From Pseudoruegeria sp039972875 (GTDB lineage Bacteria; Pseudomonadota; Alphaproteobacteria; Rhodobacterales; Rhodobacteraceae), in the NCBI GenBank assembly GCA_039972875.1, contig JBDWMA010000063.1, positions 31,626 through 95,625 on the forward strand: a stretch of 64,000 bases of DNA. The letters run 5' to 3'. Position numbers and translations under genes: made by a program. Every line of letters begins with the position of its first letter. Positions within the stretch are counted from its first letter, which is position 1. The notes under the pieces were generated by a model, which saw only the letters and a list, made by a program, of their open reading frames with translations, had not been told where the DNA came from and searched no databases. Shown here piece by piece: positions 44,419 through 55,200 of the stretch.

Positions 44419-46260
44419 TTAGGCTGCGTTTACGTCTTCTTCTTCGGCTTGTTGACGCTGCCACATACGACTGTATCGCCCCCCTCGATCTAACAGATCA
44501 TCATGGCGGCCCTGTTCAACAATCACGCCGTCCTCAAGAACCACGATTTCATCGGCGTCAACCACCGTAGAGAGCCGGTGGGCGATCGTGATAACGCTCC
44601 GCCCCTCACCCATAGCTTTGAGGCTATCCTGAATGTCACGTTCTGTATCTGTATCCAGTGCTGATGTGGCCTCATCCAACAACAAAATCGGAGGGTTCTT
44701 TAACAAAGTGCGTGCGATACCAACGCGTTGTTTTTCGCCACCCGAAAGCTTTAATCCACGTTCGCCCACGGTTGTTTCATACCCGTCCGGAAGACTGATG
44801 ACAAAATCATGAATTTTGGCAGCCTTGGCGGCGGCTTCTACTTGGGTGCGGCTGGCCTCTGGCCGACCATAGGCAATATTGTAGTAAATCGTATCATTGA
44901 ACAAAACCGTGTCCTGCGGCACCACACCAATTTGGCTGTGCAAACTATTTTGCGTGATGTCGCGCACGTCTTGACCATCAATTTTAAGAGAGCCTTCGTT
45001 CACATCGTAGAACCGAAACAGCAGCCGTCCGATGGTCGATTTTCCTGAACCGGATGGACCGACAATCGCAACGGTTTTCCCCGCCCCAACTGTCAAGCTG
45101 ACGCCTTTCAAAATTGGACGCGCGGCCTCATAACCAAAGACCAGATCATTAAATACGATATCACCTCCTTGGACGGTAAGTGGTTTGGCGTTTGGTTTAT
45201 CAGAGACCTCAGCGGGCTGTTCTAACAGGTCAAACATTTCCCCCATGTCCACCAAAGCTTGACGGATCTCTCGATACACGGTGCCGAGAAAATTTAGCGG
45301 CATTGTAATCTGGATCATATAAGCGTTGACCATGACAAAATCGCCAACAGTCAATGTTCCGTTCTGAACGCCCATCGCGGCCATGGCCATGACAACAACC
45401 AGCCCAGTGGTGATCAAAACAGATTGCCCAAAGTTTAAGAATGCCAAAGAGTAGCTTGTTTTTAAAGCGGCTTTTTCATACCCGGCCATAGCCACATCAT
45501 AGCGTGCCGCCTCACGTTGTTCTGCCCCGAAATACTTCACGGTTTCAAAATTCAACAGACTATCAATCGCTTTTTGATTGGCGTCCGTATCTTGATCGTT
45601 CATTTCTTTGCGAATTTTTACCCGCCATTCGGTCACCTTAAACGTAAACCAAACATAGGCGGCAATGGTCACGACCACGACGGCCAGATACCAAAAATCA
45701 AAGACCCACCACAAGATGATTGCGATCATCAACAGTTCCAGCACCAGTGGTCCGATAGAGAACAGCAAGAACCGTAAGAGAAATTCAACGCCCTTGACTC
45801 CGCGTTCGATAATACGCGACAGACCGCCCGTTTTGCGGGTGATGTGATAACGCATCGATAGGCGGTGAATATGAGTAAAGGTTTCCAGCGCAAGTTGACG
45901 CAATGCCCGTTGCCCAACCTTGGCAAAGATCGCATCCCGCAGCTGTTGAAACCCTACGTTAAATAGCCGTGCCATCCCATAGGCAATGGTCAGTCCCACC
46001 GCACCGATGGCCAACATCCACGCTGGCGAACTGGCCGCCGTATCACCCGCCAATGCATCCACCGCCCCTTTGTACAAAAACGGCGTCCCCACAGCGATGA
46101 CCTTGGCAATAAACAGCATTGCCAACGAGATCACCACACGTTGCTTAACCCATACCTGATCATCAGGCCAAAGATAGGGTGCCACACGACGGATGGTCCG
46201 CCACCCCTGCACTTTGTGGTCGGAATCCAAACCGGTGGACGTTGGTGTCATGCGGCGCAT
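44419..46260 (-). CDS. Atm1-type ABC exporter
   Basis: A 613-residue half-transporter: an N-terminal six-helix membrane domain (about 40-330), then an ATPase with Walker A GPSGSGKST, signature LSGGEKQRVGIAR and Walker B ILLLDEATSALD. The long first region, with RGVKGVEFLLRFLLFSIGPL, is typical of the Atm1/HMT1 group, which exports glutathione-linked metal or sulfur compounds. It works as a homodimer. The ATG follows AAAAGGGGCCGCA. It lies 85 bases downstream of the LysM gene. Confidence 0.92.
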   Translation of the reverse strand: MRRMTPTSTGLDSDHKVQGWRTIRRVAPYLWPDDQVWVKQRVVISLAMLFIAKVIAVGTPFLYKGAVDALAGDTAASSPAWMLAIGAVGLTIAYGMARLFNVGFQQLRDAIFAKVGQRALRQLALETFTHIHRLSMRYHITRKTGGLSRIIERGVKGVEFLLRFLLFSIGPLVLELLMIAIILWWVFDFWYLAVVVVTIAAYVWFTFKVTEWRVKIRKEMNDQDTDANQKAIDSLLNFETVKYFGAEQREAARYDVAMAGYEKAALKTSYSLAFLNFGQSVLITTGLVVVMAMAAMGVQNGTLTVGDFVMVNAYMIQITMPLNFLGTVYREIRQALVDMGEMFDLLEQPAEVSDKPNAKPLTVQGGDIVFNDLVFGYEAARPILKGVSLTVGAGKTVAIVGPSGSGKSTIGRLLFRFYDVNEGSLKIDGQDVRDITQNSLHSQIGVVPQDTVLFNDTIYYNIAYGRPEASRTQVEAAAKAAKIHDFVISLPDGYETTVGERGLKLSGGEKQRVGIARTLLKNPPILLLDEATSALDTDTERDIQDSLKAMGEGRSVITIAHRLSTVVDADEIVVLEDGVIVEQGRHDDLLDRGGRYSRMWQRQQAEEEDVNAA

Positions 46261-46345
46261 TGCGGCCCCTTTTCAATTAACAGAAGCAACAATCTAGGGG
46301 CTAATTGGATACTCTTCCAGCCCAGACCCCCTGATGATTTCTGAG

Positions 46346-48046
46346 CTACTCCGGTACAGTAAACACCTGCCCTGGATAAATCAGGTCTGGATCGCGGATT
46401 TGATCAGCGTTCGCGTCAAAGACTTTGACATAGAGAACCCCGTCCCCGTAACGCTCCGCAGCGATCCCCCAAAGCGTAAAACCGGGCTGAACCGTTACCA
46501 CATTCAAAACAGAGGCAGCTGCGGTGGCGGCATTCAGCTCTGCCCCCGTTGATCCCTCTGCAAGCGGTTCAGTCGCGGTAACCTCTGCATTGTCCTCTTG
46601 CAAGTCTGGCTCTGGTGTTGGCTGGGGCTGAACAGCGGCAAGCACCTCAATGCTCTCACGTTTAAACGGTATTTGAACTCTGGATGTTACGTTTCCTTCT
46701 GGATCAAGTTGATCCGCACGCAATGTGTAAACTCCGGGGTTCACATCCAATAATTCAGAGGACCAACTGCCATCTGATGTAACGGTTGCGTCAGCTGTGG
46801 CAGATCCATTTAGATAGATACGGACCACCGCATCGCCTTGCCCTCGCCCCGCGACAACCGCGTTACCTGATGACGTGTAACTTATTGTATCTATTGATAT
46901 ATCTTGACGAGGCGTCGGATCACTCAGAACCCGAACACCGTTTTCATCAGCCAGCAGGATCCGGGGTGCGGGACGTTCTTTGGCTTTGTCCTGCGCAACA
47001 ACAGGTTCGTGCGTATCCGGTTCTGTTTCCTCAGAAAGGGCCGCGATCTCCGGTGTATCTGTTGGTTTAACCGTTTCAAGCACGCTATCGGGGTCAGTTT
47101 TGACAATCAGTTCCTCTGCCGATGAGTTGACCTCATCAACCTCAACCTTGGCTGTGACCGGTTCGGTTTCTGGGACCTGTTCGCGAACGTCATCCGCCAC
47201 ACTTAGGCTTGCGGTATCCTCGGTTTCGATCTCTGACTGTTTCGGTGGAACATCCGCATCGGCGATAACTTGCGATGGTTCAACGGTTTGAATAACCGGC
47301 TCAATGACAACAGTTTCAGCTGAAGCGAGCCGAATGTTACCAGCCTCCATTACCAAAGAAATACTACGGGGCGCGTCACTTGGGGCAACCTCAAACAAGG
47401 CAACAAACTTACCCTGACGATCCGCTGCTGTTGTCAGTATCTCTGCCCGATCCAATAAGATAGAAATCAATGAGTTTGGCGCAGCAGCCCCAGCCACCAA
47501 TGCATTGCCATCAGCGTCAACCCGGACCACATCAAACCGTGGCGGGGCCAGCTCTGTCGTGGCAACCGGTTCGGTGGGCGTATTGACCAAGGGCGCAGCT
47601 TCAGTGGTCTCGACCTCTTTGCTCTCAACTTCTGCAGCCACATCATTGTCCGAACCTGCTTCTTCCTCGATCGGTTGTTCGATAACTACGGGGGCCGGTT
47701 GATTAGAAACCGGTGCCTCAACAACCACAGAGGCTGCGTCGGGCGTAACATCGTCGGGGCCCGGTTCCGTTTGTACATCAGGCGCGGCAACAGGGGCGGT
47801 TTCGATTGCAGAATTAGGAGCCTCCGTAACCTCTGGTGTCAATTCAAGCTCTGGCGGTGCAACTGCTACAGGTTTAGGCGTTGGCTCAGGTTTAGGCTGA
47901 AGCACCGCTTGAACCACCTCACCGCCGGTGGGCGGTTCTGAAATCAAATTGTCGTAAACCAAAAAACCACCGACGGCCACGGCCACAGCCACAGCGCCAC
48001 CGGCGATCACACCGCCGCTTAATCCCGCAAAGGATCCGTTTGCCAT
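46346..48046 (-). CDS. LysM-domain envelope protein with long acidic linker
   Basis: A 566-residue protein with an N-terminal membrane segment (about 10-35, GGVIAGGAVAVAVAVGGF). A long Pro/Glu/Val/Thr-rich linker (about 45-350) contains Ig-like pieces that read VRVDADGNALVAGAAAP and SYTSSGNAVVAGRGQGDAVV. A C-terminal LysM domain (VQPGFTLWGIAAERYGDG...YPGQVFTVPE) binds peptidoglycan. The ATG at 48046 follows GGGGAAGAC; an earlier in-frame start at 48106 is unlikely. The role is probably structural or regulatory in the cell wall. Confidence 0.85.
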   Translation of the reverse strand: MANGSFAGLSGGVIAGGAVAVAVAVGGFLVYDNLISEPPTGGEVVQAVLQPKPEPTPKPVAVAPPELELTPEVTEAPNSAIETAPVAAPDVQTEPGPDDVTPDAASVVVEAPVSNQPAPVVIEQPIEEEAGSDNDVAAEVESKEVETTEAAPLVNTPTEPVATTELAPPRFDVVRVDADGNALVAGAAAPNSLISILLDRAEILTTAADRQGKFVALFEVAPSDAPRSISLVMEAGNIRLASAETVVIEPVIQTVEPSQVIADADVPPKQSEIETEDTASLSVADDVREQVPETEPVTAKVEVDEVNSSAEELIVKTDPDSVLETVKPTDTPEIAALSEETEPDTHEPVVAQDKAKERPAPRILLADENGVRVLSDPTPRQDISIDTISYTSSGNAVVAGRGQGDAVVRIYLNGSATADATVTSDGSWSSELLDVNPGVYTLRADQLDPEGNVTSRVQIPFKRESIEVLAAVQPQPTPEPDLQEDNAEVTATEPLAEGSTGAELNAATAAASVLNVVTVQPGFTLWGIAAERYGDGVLYVKVFDANADQIRDPDLIYPGQVFTVPE

Positions 48047-48150
48047 AAATTTGTCTTCCCCAAGTGGCCCCTTTGGCGGGAGCGCGTTGTCGAACCCTAC
48101 CAACACAGGATACGGTGGCCAAGAGTAGACCTGTTGAAAGAACTGAATTC

Positions 48151-48708
48151 ATGGCTGAATCATCACATTCCATATGCGTGTTTTGTGGATCACGTCCTGG
48201 AAAACGACCAGAATATGCTAAAACGGCCCACAGGATCGGCCAACTGATCGCCGAAAACGGCTGGAGGCTGGTCTATGGCGCGGGAGATGTCGGGTTGATG
48301 GGGACGGTTGCAAACGCTGCCCAAAACCATGGAGGCGAGACCTTTGGCGTCATTCCAACCCACCTTTTGGAGTGGGAAGTCGGCAAGCGCGATCTGACAA
48401 ACTTCATCATAACCGAGAATATGCATGAGCGTAAAAAGGTCATGTATATGAACTCTGATGCGATTGTTGTCCTCCCTGGCGGGGCGGGTTCGCTCGATGA
48501 GTTTTTCGAAGTCCTGACATGGCGGCAGCTTGGCTTGCACTCCAAGCCGATCTTTTTCCTAAACCCAGAAAACTATTGGGGCCCTTTGGGAGATCTTATG
48601 AATCATGTGGTTGATCAGGGGTTTGCCGACAACAGCTTAAAATCCTTTTACGAATTTCACGACGACGTCTCCTCTTTGATAGAGGCATTGCGCAAGTCCC
48701 TAGCCTGA
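48151..48708 (+). CDS. LOG-family phosphoribohydrolase (TIGR00730)
   Basis: A 185-residue LOG-family enzyme. Characterised members cleave nucleoside 5'-monophosphates, including cytokinin precursors. Signatures: CVFCGSRPG near the N-terminus, and LPGGAGSLDEFFEVLTW with the PGGxGxxxE motif near residue 110. In bacteria it is often called lysine decarboxylase by error. The ATG at 48151 gives the standard length; an earlier in-frame start at 48064 would overlap the divergent LysM gene. Confidence 0.92.
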   Translation: MAESSHSICVFCGSRPGKRPEYAKTAHRIGQLIAENGWRLVYGAGDVGLMGTVANAAQNHGGETFGVIPTHLLEWEVGKRDLTNFIITENMHERKKVMYMNSDAIVVLPGGAGSLDEFFEVLTWRQLGLHSKPIFFLNPENYWGPLGDLMNHVVDQGFADNSLKSFYEFHDDVSSLIEALRKSLA

Positions 48709-48815
48709 CACAACCCGTCAATCATACACCCTCTAACCTCCCCCCTGATACACTAATTTGAATGGATGCCTGATTTTCGACGCTTTGGTCCAATGGGCCA
48801 TGCTAAAGACGTGTG

Positions 48816-49871
48816 ATGATGCTAGATTTCACAAACCCAAACCTTTTGTATAAAGCGCTCGTGGACCGCGATCCTCAATTTGAAGGGCGCGCCTACGTGT
48901 GTGTCACTTCAACCGGGATATTCTGCCGCCTTACCTGCCCCGCACGTAAACCCAAGCCAGAAAATTGCACCTTTTACGAAACCATTGGCCAATGTATTGA
49001 AGCTGGTTTTCGCGCTTGCAAACGGTGTCATCCGTTACGTCCCGCAGCCGAGGATGATCCGACGATCCGTACGCTGCTAGAAGCGTTGGATGCTCAGCCA
49101 GACAAACGGTGGCGGGAACCTGACATTGCTGCACTGGGCTTTGATCTGTCCACAGTGCGTCGGTCCTTTAAGCGACACTTTGGGATCACGTTTTTAGAAA
49201 TGGCCCGCCAACGACGGCTGCGCGACGGCTTTGAAAGCCTCTCGCAAGGCAACTCGGTGATCACTGCGCAACATCAAGCACAATTTGACTCCCCGAGTGC
49301 CTTTCGAACGGCCTTTGCGAAATTGTTGGGTTGTGTTCCGAGCCAGTTAAGAGCTGATGGATTTCTGCTGGCCGATTGGATTACAACACCTCTGGGTGAA
49401 ATGGTTGCAGTCAGCTGCAAACGACACCTGCATCTTCTTGAGTTCGCAGAACGCAAAGCCCTGCCCCGCGAACTTGAAAAATTGCGCACCCATACCAAAG
49501 GCGACCTTGGGATTGGTCGATACGGACCCACCGATCAGATTGAATCGGAACTTATATTGTTTTTTGACGGAAAACTGTCACGGTTTGATACCCCGCTCGC
49601 ATTGCATGGCAGCCCGTTTCAAAAAGAAGTCTGGCGAGCACTCTGTCAAATTCCGGCAGGCGAAACCCGGAGTTACGGCGCATTAGCAACCGAATTGGGT
49701 CGTCCATCAGCCAGCCGAGCCGTGGCACAGGCAAACGGCGCTAATCAAATCGCCATCGTCATCCCCTGCCACCGTGTCATGGGCGCGGACGGATCTTTGA
49801 CGGGGTATGGCGGTGGTCTGTGGCGCAAGCAACGGCTTGCAGAGATTGAACAAAGTTATCAGACTCCATAA
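48816..49871 (+). CDS. ada: Bifunctional DNA repair protein and regulator Ada
   Basis: Repairs methylphosphotriesters and O6-methylguanine by suicide methyl transfer, and activates the adaptive response. The 351-residue protein has the N-terminal zinc domain with four cysteines (GIFCRLTCPARK, then ACKRC), an AraC-like DNA-binding domain (about 85-170), and a C-terminal methyltransferase with the acceptor cysteine in VIPCHRV. Several start codons cluster at 48813-48819; the ATG at 48816 is chosen for its distance from AAAGA. Confidence 0.95.
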   Translation: MMLDFTNPNLLYKALVDRDPQFEGRAYVCVTSTGIFCRLTCPARKPKPENCTFYETIGQCIEAGFRACKRCHPLRPAAEDDPTIRTLLEALDAQPDKRWREPDIAALGFDLSTVRRSFKRHFGITFLEMARQRRLRDGFESLSQGNSVITAQHQAQFDSPSAFRTAFAKLLGCVPSQLRADGFLLADWITTPLGEMVAVSCKRHLHLLEFAERKALPRELEKLRTHTKGDLGIGRYGPTDQIESELILFFDGKLSRFDTPLALHGSPFQKEVWRALCQIPAGETRSYGALATELGRPSASRAVAQANGANQIAIVIPCHRVMGADGSLTGYGGGLWRKQRLAEIEQSYQTP

Positions 49872-49874
49872 TGC

Positions 49875-49901
49875 AAAAAGCCGCCCCAGAAGGGACGGCT
49901 T
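49875..49901 (-). terminator. Intrinsic terminator of sodB
   Basis: On the minus strand AAGCCG and CGGCTT pair, extended by GGG/CCC after one mismatch, followed by TTTTTGC. It sits between sodB and the convergent ada gene. Confidence 0.7.
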
Positions 49902-49924
49902 CTCAAATTAGGTAATCGTAGAGC

Positions 49925-50527
49925 TTAACCCAAACGGGATGCAACATTTTCCCAGTTCACCAGGTTGTCCAAGAAGTTGGACAGATAAACAGGACGTTTG
50001 TTGCGGAAATCAATGTAATAGGAATGCTCCCATACGTCGCAACCCAGCAGAGCCGTCTGACCAAAGCACAATGGGTTCACACCGTTCTCAGTTTTGGTGA
50101 CTTTCAGGCCACCGTCTGCGTCTTTGACCAACCAGCACCAACCGGAACCAAATTGACCAGCACCCGCCGCAGAAAACTGCTTTTTGAACTCTTCAACGGA
50201 ACCAAAGCTTTCGGTGATCGCTTTTTCAAGTTCACCCGGCATGGCTGTTTTGTTTGGGCCCATCATTTCCCAGAACTGGTTGTGGTTCCAAAGTTGAGAA
50301 ATGTTGTTGAAGATGCCATTTTGCGCAACCGAATTAGCGTCATATGTGCCTGTGATGATCTCTTCGAGAGATTTGCCATCCCATTCGGTGCCCGCAATCG
50401 CCGCGTTACCGTTAGTGACATAGGCGTTATGGTGCAGGTCGTGGTGAAATTCCAACGTTTCAGCGGACATGCCATGGGCAGCCAAAGCGTCGTGGGCATA
50501 GGGAAGATCAGGAAGTTGAAAAGCCAT
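49925..50527 (-). CDS. sodB: Superoxide dismutase, Fe/Mn type
   Basis: Converts superoxide to oxygen and peroxide in the cytoplasm. The 200-residue enzyme has the ligands in LEFHHDLHH, LWNHNQFW, and CDVWEHSYYIDF. GAGQFGSGWCWLV, with Gln in that loop, is typical of the iron type. It is a single-gene unit with a terminator. Confidence 0.95.
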   Translation of the reverse strand: MAFQLPDLPYAHDALAAHGMSAETLEFHHDLHHNAYVTNGNAAIAGTEWDGKSLEEIITGTYDANSVAQNGIFNNISQLWNHNQFWEMMGPNKTAMPGELEKAITESFGSVEEFKKQFSAAGAGQFGSGWCWLVKDADGGLKVTKTENGVNPLCFGQTALLGCDVWEHSYYIDFRNKRPVYLSNFLDNLVNWENVASRLG

Positions 50528-50642
50528 CAGGTGGATCCTTTGTCATCAACGTTAAAAATGTCTGTGGCTAGATGGAGTGCGTAAGGGGCAAAGGTCAAGA
50601 GTTATTGAAAGCTTTTCCTACAGAAACAGTAAACTGTTTAAG

Positions 50643-51083
50643 TTATTTGACCTGTTTACAGGTTCCTTTAACACTGGCGCTATAGGTATTTCCGGAATCA
50701 ACAGAATAGAAATTAGTGAGCCGGATTTTTGTGTTGTTTTTGGTCAAAATCGCCCTGTAGTTGATACTTGACTTCACCTTTCGCCAAGGAACTTTAATGT
50801 TTTGAAGCTGCCAGTTGAGACGCAAACTGGCTTTGCGCACCTCTGGAATTTCTGTAACGTGCCGAACGACCTCTGATACCTCGCCAAGATCCATTTGGAC
50901 AGCAGCACGATCAAAGCGTCCACGATAGACAATTTGTAGCTCGGATGGGACCAAATCCTGTTGTTTGTTCGGGTTTAGTTTACAGTTATAGATTGTATCG
51001 GCAACCACGGCCGCGGGGAAAGTTAAAGTCCCTGCAATGACAATACCCAATACCGCCAGACGCCGAAAAGATAAATTTTTCAA
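50643..51083 (-). CDS. Small secreted protein, two-cysteine type (copy 1)
   Basis: A 146-residue exported protein with a signal peptide (about 1-28, ending AAVVA). I do not recognise a family. A Cys follows soon after the cleavage site (IYNCKL) and another lies near the C-terminus (KGTCKQ), probably forming a disulfide. Strand-like patches such as VPSELQIVYRGRFDRAAV and SINYRAILTKNNTKIRL suggest a beta fold. It is related to the neighbouring gene at 51137-51544. Confidence 0.65.
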   Translation of the reverse strand: MKNLSFRRLAVLGIVIAGTLTFPAAVVADTIYNCKLNPNKQQDLVPSELQIVYRGRFDRAAVQMDLGEVSEVVRHVTEIPEVRKASLRLNWQLQNIKVPWRKVKSSINYRAILTKNNTKIRLTNFYSVDSGNTYSASVKGTCKQVK

Positions 51084-51136
51084 ATTCTTAACCCTTATAA
51101 TTCAATAATAGATGATTGAAGTTCCCCTCAAATGAA

Positions 51137-51544
51137 TTATTTTTTACGAATATAGGGAGCGCATTTTCCTTTGCCCGTGAAGGGCCCCTGAAACCCTAAG
51201 GGTTGGCCGGTAATATTCATTTTCATAGATGGTTTCCGCACGGTCATTCGATAGTTCAAGCTGAACTTCTGACCATGTGAATCCTTAGCGTTTTTGATGG
51301 ACCATTTATACGTATCTTTTTTACTTGATTCAGCCACCTCTCCGGCAACGGGACCTTCCATGAAGTGATATGTAATTGGATCTACGACGATCACATCACC
51401 AGATTTTCGATCAAAATCTACAATAATCTCTGAGGGAACCCACCCGCGGTTACGCGCATTTGTTACCTCACACTTCAAAGCTTCAGCAGTTGCTGCCCCG
51501 GTTAAGGCAAAGCACATTATAGTTGTAAGAATAGATAGTTTCAA
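51137..51544 (-). CDS. Small secreted protein, two-cysteine type (copy 2)
   Basis: A 135-residue exported protein. With a TTG start at 51544 it has a standard signal peptide (KLSILTTIMCFALTGAATA). The mature part matches copy 1 in layout: an early Cys (ALKCEV), VPSEIIVDFDRKSGDVIVV, then SLNYRMTVRKPSMKMNI and a late Cys (KGKCAP). An ATG at 51586 is possible but gives an over-long hydrophobic leader. No known function. It lies downstream of soxG, 104 bases away. Confidence 0.65.
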   Translation of the reverse strand: MKLSILTTIMCFALTGAATAEALKCEVTNARNRGWVPSEIIVDFDRKSGDVIVVDPITYHFMEGPVAGEVAESSKKDTYKWSIKNAKDSHGQKFSLNYRMTVRKPSMKMNITGQPLGFQGPFTGKGKCAPYIRKK

Positions 51545-51648
51545 AATAAAGATCCCAAATACTGTAAACACAATTATTAATTGCATTTACAATATGCGAT
51601 GACGCTTTTCGAGCGAAAAAACAGGTGGTTTCAATTTTTTAGTCAGGT

Positions 51649-52218
51649 CTATTTTAGAAAGCCAACTTCAGTATTCTGGGCGGCGCTCACAACTAAAACA
51701 TCAAACACGTATTGCGCCACAGAACGAAACGCCACGAGGATGAACCTATCCTCTTCAGTCATCCAAAAAGCCGCTGGAACCTGTGCAATTCGCGTCCGGC
51801 GGATTTGCCCGGGACCAAAGGCAGTTGAGGAGAGATCAACTGGGGCAAGCTTTGCCAAAACCTCGCGCGCACCCGCGCCGTTGATTTCAACGACCACGCG
51901 TGCATCAGAGACATTGACCGCCATATGATGTTGCTCAGCCAATGCAGTGTTTAAAGCAGCAACAGTCGCATCGGCCATGTCGTGCGCCACAGAAACCAAC
52001 AACTCATCCGGGGACATCCATGCAATGGTGGTCTTATCCTTTATCACAACACCACGCAGACCGGGAACGTCCAACCCCAGTGCAGAGGTCACAGCCTTGG
52101 TAAATTTTGGGTCATTTAAATCTCCGCGCAAAGTAACCATACCTTGCAAGTCCATTTCACGTACCGAAGCCATACCTTCGTGAACTTTACCTTGTAACGC
52201 ACTCACAGCATTAGACAT
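51649..52218 (-). CDS. soxG: Sarcosine oxidase gamma subunit
   Basis: The 189-residue gamma subunit of heterotetrameric sarcosine oxidase, which demethylates sarcosine to glycine. It contains the GcvT-like remnants GAGAREVLAKLAPVDLS and FGPGQIRRTRIAQVPAAFWM. The ATG at 52218 follows AAAGGGGATAAGC and lies within the 3' end of soxA (8-base overlap), so translation is coupled. Confidence 0.9.
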   Translation of the reverse strand: MSNAVSALQGKVHEGMASVREMDLQGMVTLRGDLNDPKFTKAVTSALGLDVPGLRGVVIKDKTTIAWMSPDELLVSVAHDMADATVAALNTALAEQHHMAVNVSDARVVVEINGAGAREVLAKLAPVDLSSTAFGPGQIRRTRIAQVPAAFWMTEEDRFILVAFRSVAQYVFDVLVVSAAQNTEVGFLK

Positions 52219-55200
52219 TTTGCTTATCCCCTTTTTCATCATAAAAGACCGGATCAACGATCCGTGCTTCTACAAAGGTTTTGTCCGGCTTACCGAACCG
52301 TATGACTTCCCCCATGCGGGATGGACCATTGTGCACCAAACCCATAGCGATGCCCCTGCCCAAAGTGGGTGAATAATAAGTCGACGTCACACGGCCAAAC
52401 ATATCAGACTGACCATTCTCATTCAGACCATCACCGATTGCATAACACCCATCAGGCAACACGGACCCATCCACGGTTTCCAAACCGACAAGCTGCCACC
52501 GGTCCGGATTATCCATATAGCTTCTGGCTTGTGCCCGTTTGCCAAGATAATCCTCTTTTTTCTTGCTCAGCGCCCAGTGTAGACCCAGATCCTGTGGGAT
52601 AACCGTTCCATCGGTCTCATCACCAATCATTATAAAGCCTTTTTCAGCCCGCATGATATGCAACGCTTCGGTCCCATAGGGTTGCATCCCATAGGCTGAA
52701 CCGACCTCTTGCAAGGCATCCCAGAATGCGCGCCCTTGCGACGCTGGGACCGAAATTTCATAGGACAGTTCTCCAGAGAACGAAATCCGATAGACCCGTG
52801 TATCAAATCCACCCAATTGACCATCCGCCCATGCCATGAACGGCAGTGTCTCTTTAGAAACATCCATGCCACCCATCGCCTGCAATACATTGCGCGCATC
52901 CGGACCGACCACCGCGATTTGTGCGAATTGTTCAGTCAGATTAGCCACATAGACGTTCCAGTCCCACCATTCCGTTTGCAGCCACTCTTCCATCCATTGA
53001 TGGATGCGATCCGCCCCGCCCGACGTGGTATGACACAACCAAGTATCCTCATCGATCCGCGCGACAACGCCGTCATCAGAAAGGAACCCGTTTTCGTTAC
53101 ACATCAGACCGTAACGACAGCGCCCTACCTTAAGGGTGCTCATCATATTGGTATACAGCATATCAAGGAATTTGCCCGCATCGGGGCCGGTAACGACAAG
53201 TTTGCCCAAGGTAGATGCATCCAAAAGTCCGACCCGCTTGCGCGTGTTCAGCACTTCTCTGTGTACGGCCTCTTCGACGGTCTCATTTCCTTGCGTATAG
53301 GTATACGGACGACGCCAGTGCCCAACAGGCTCCCATACGGCGCCGTTTTCGTCATGCCATTCATGCATTGGTGTCCGGCGGAGCGGCTGAAACACCTCAT
53401 CTCGGGCCTCTCCCGCGATTGCACCCATGGAAATCGGCGTGTACGGAGGCCGAAACGTCGTTGTCCCAACCTGTGGAATATCTGCGCCAAGACTATCAGC
53501 AAGAACAGCCAATCCGTTGATATTACTTAATTTACCCTGATCTGTAGCCATGCCCAAAGTGGTGTAGCGTTTGGTGTGTTCAACGCTTTCATACCCTTCA
53601 CGCGCGGCCAATTGAACGTCGCTGACTTTGACGTCATTCTGAAAATCCAACCACATTTTCATGCGCAAATCATAAGACGCGCCTTGCGGCATCATCCAGA
53701 CTGGCGCCATTGGGTCGACGATTTCGTCCATTGCCGACGGGGCGGCAAATCGGCGTGGTGAGTGACCGCTGGCTTTAGCCGCAGCTTTACCTGCAGCATC
53801 CGCATCCAGCAAAACAGCACCAGTGGTCATCGCACCAGAGGCAATCCCGGCAGTCGCAACAAACGGTGTCCCCTCATCGCCCGTTGGGGCGCGGGTTGGG
53901 TCTGGAATAAAGCAGGCGAACTGGTCATCCCACGTCAACTTCCCTCCACAATGGGACCACAGATGCACCACCGGTGACCATCCACCGGACATGGCAACTG
54001 CATCGCATTTCATCTCTTCAAGAACGGAACCTTCACCGGCTTGCAGGCAAAGCTTTACCCCCTCGACCCGTTTATGACCTGTGACTTTGGCAATGCCTTT
54101 CCCCGTTTCAACGCGTATTCCCATTTGCAGGGCTTTGGTGGCCAGCGGAGAGGTCACGATGGGGCGGGCATCAACGATCATAGGAACGTCTAAACCGGAT
54201 TCTTTAAGCAAGATCGCAGTACGGTAGGCATCGTCATTATTGGTGACAATCACCGTACGATCACCAACAGAGACGCCATAATTTGCAACGTAATCGCGAA
54301 CAGCAGAGGCAAGCATAACCCCCGGTACATCATTGCCCGCAAAAGATAAGGGACGTTCAATCGCACCGGTGGCAGTGATGATCTGTTTGGCCCGAATGCG
54401 CCAAAGACGGTGCCGTGGCATATCATCTGTCGGCTGATGATCGGTCAAACGCTCATAACCCAACGCATACCCATGATCATAAACGCCTGCCCCCATCATA
54501 CGGGTACGGATCGTCACATTCTCCATCTGTTCAAGCGCTTGCAGGGTGTCATTCACCCAGATTTCGCACGATTTTCCGTCAATCTCTGCGCCATCAACAA
54601 CAGCACGCCCGCCCCAATGAGGCGTTTGTTCCATTAGGAGAACTTTGGCACCGGAATCTCCGGCGGCCTTTGCAGCCTGCAATCCAGCGATACCGCCGCC
54701 CACAACAAGCACATCCACAAAAGCATAGAAATGCTCATATCGGTCTGCATCTTTGTCCTTTGGCGCTTTGCCAAGGCCAGCGGAATGACGAATGATCGGT
54801 TCAAAAACATGCTTCCATGCGAAACGAGGGGCTATAAACGTTTTATAATAAAACCCAGCCGGCAGGAACCGCGCCACAGAACTGTTGATTTCACCCACGT
54901 CAAATTCAAGGCTTGGCCAGTGATTTTGTGTGGTAGAGGTCAGACCGTCAAACAGCTCCGTTGTGGTGACACGCTGGTTGGGCTCAAACCGGTTCCCCTG
55001 CCCCAGACCGACCAATGCGTTCGGCTCCTCTGCGCCAGAGGCGACAACACCGCGCGGGCGATGGTATTTAAAAGAACGCCCCAACAGCATCTGGTCATTG
55101 GCCAAAAGAGCCGAGGCCAATGTATCCCCAGCGTACCCCTGCAGACGTTTACCGTTGAACGAAAACTCCATACGCTTATCGCGATTGATCAAGCGACCTT

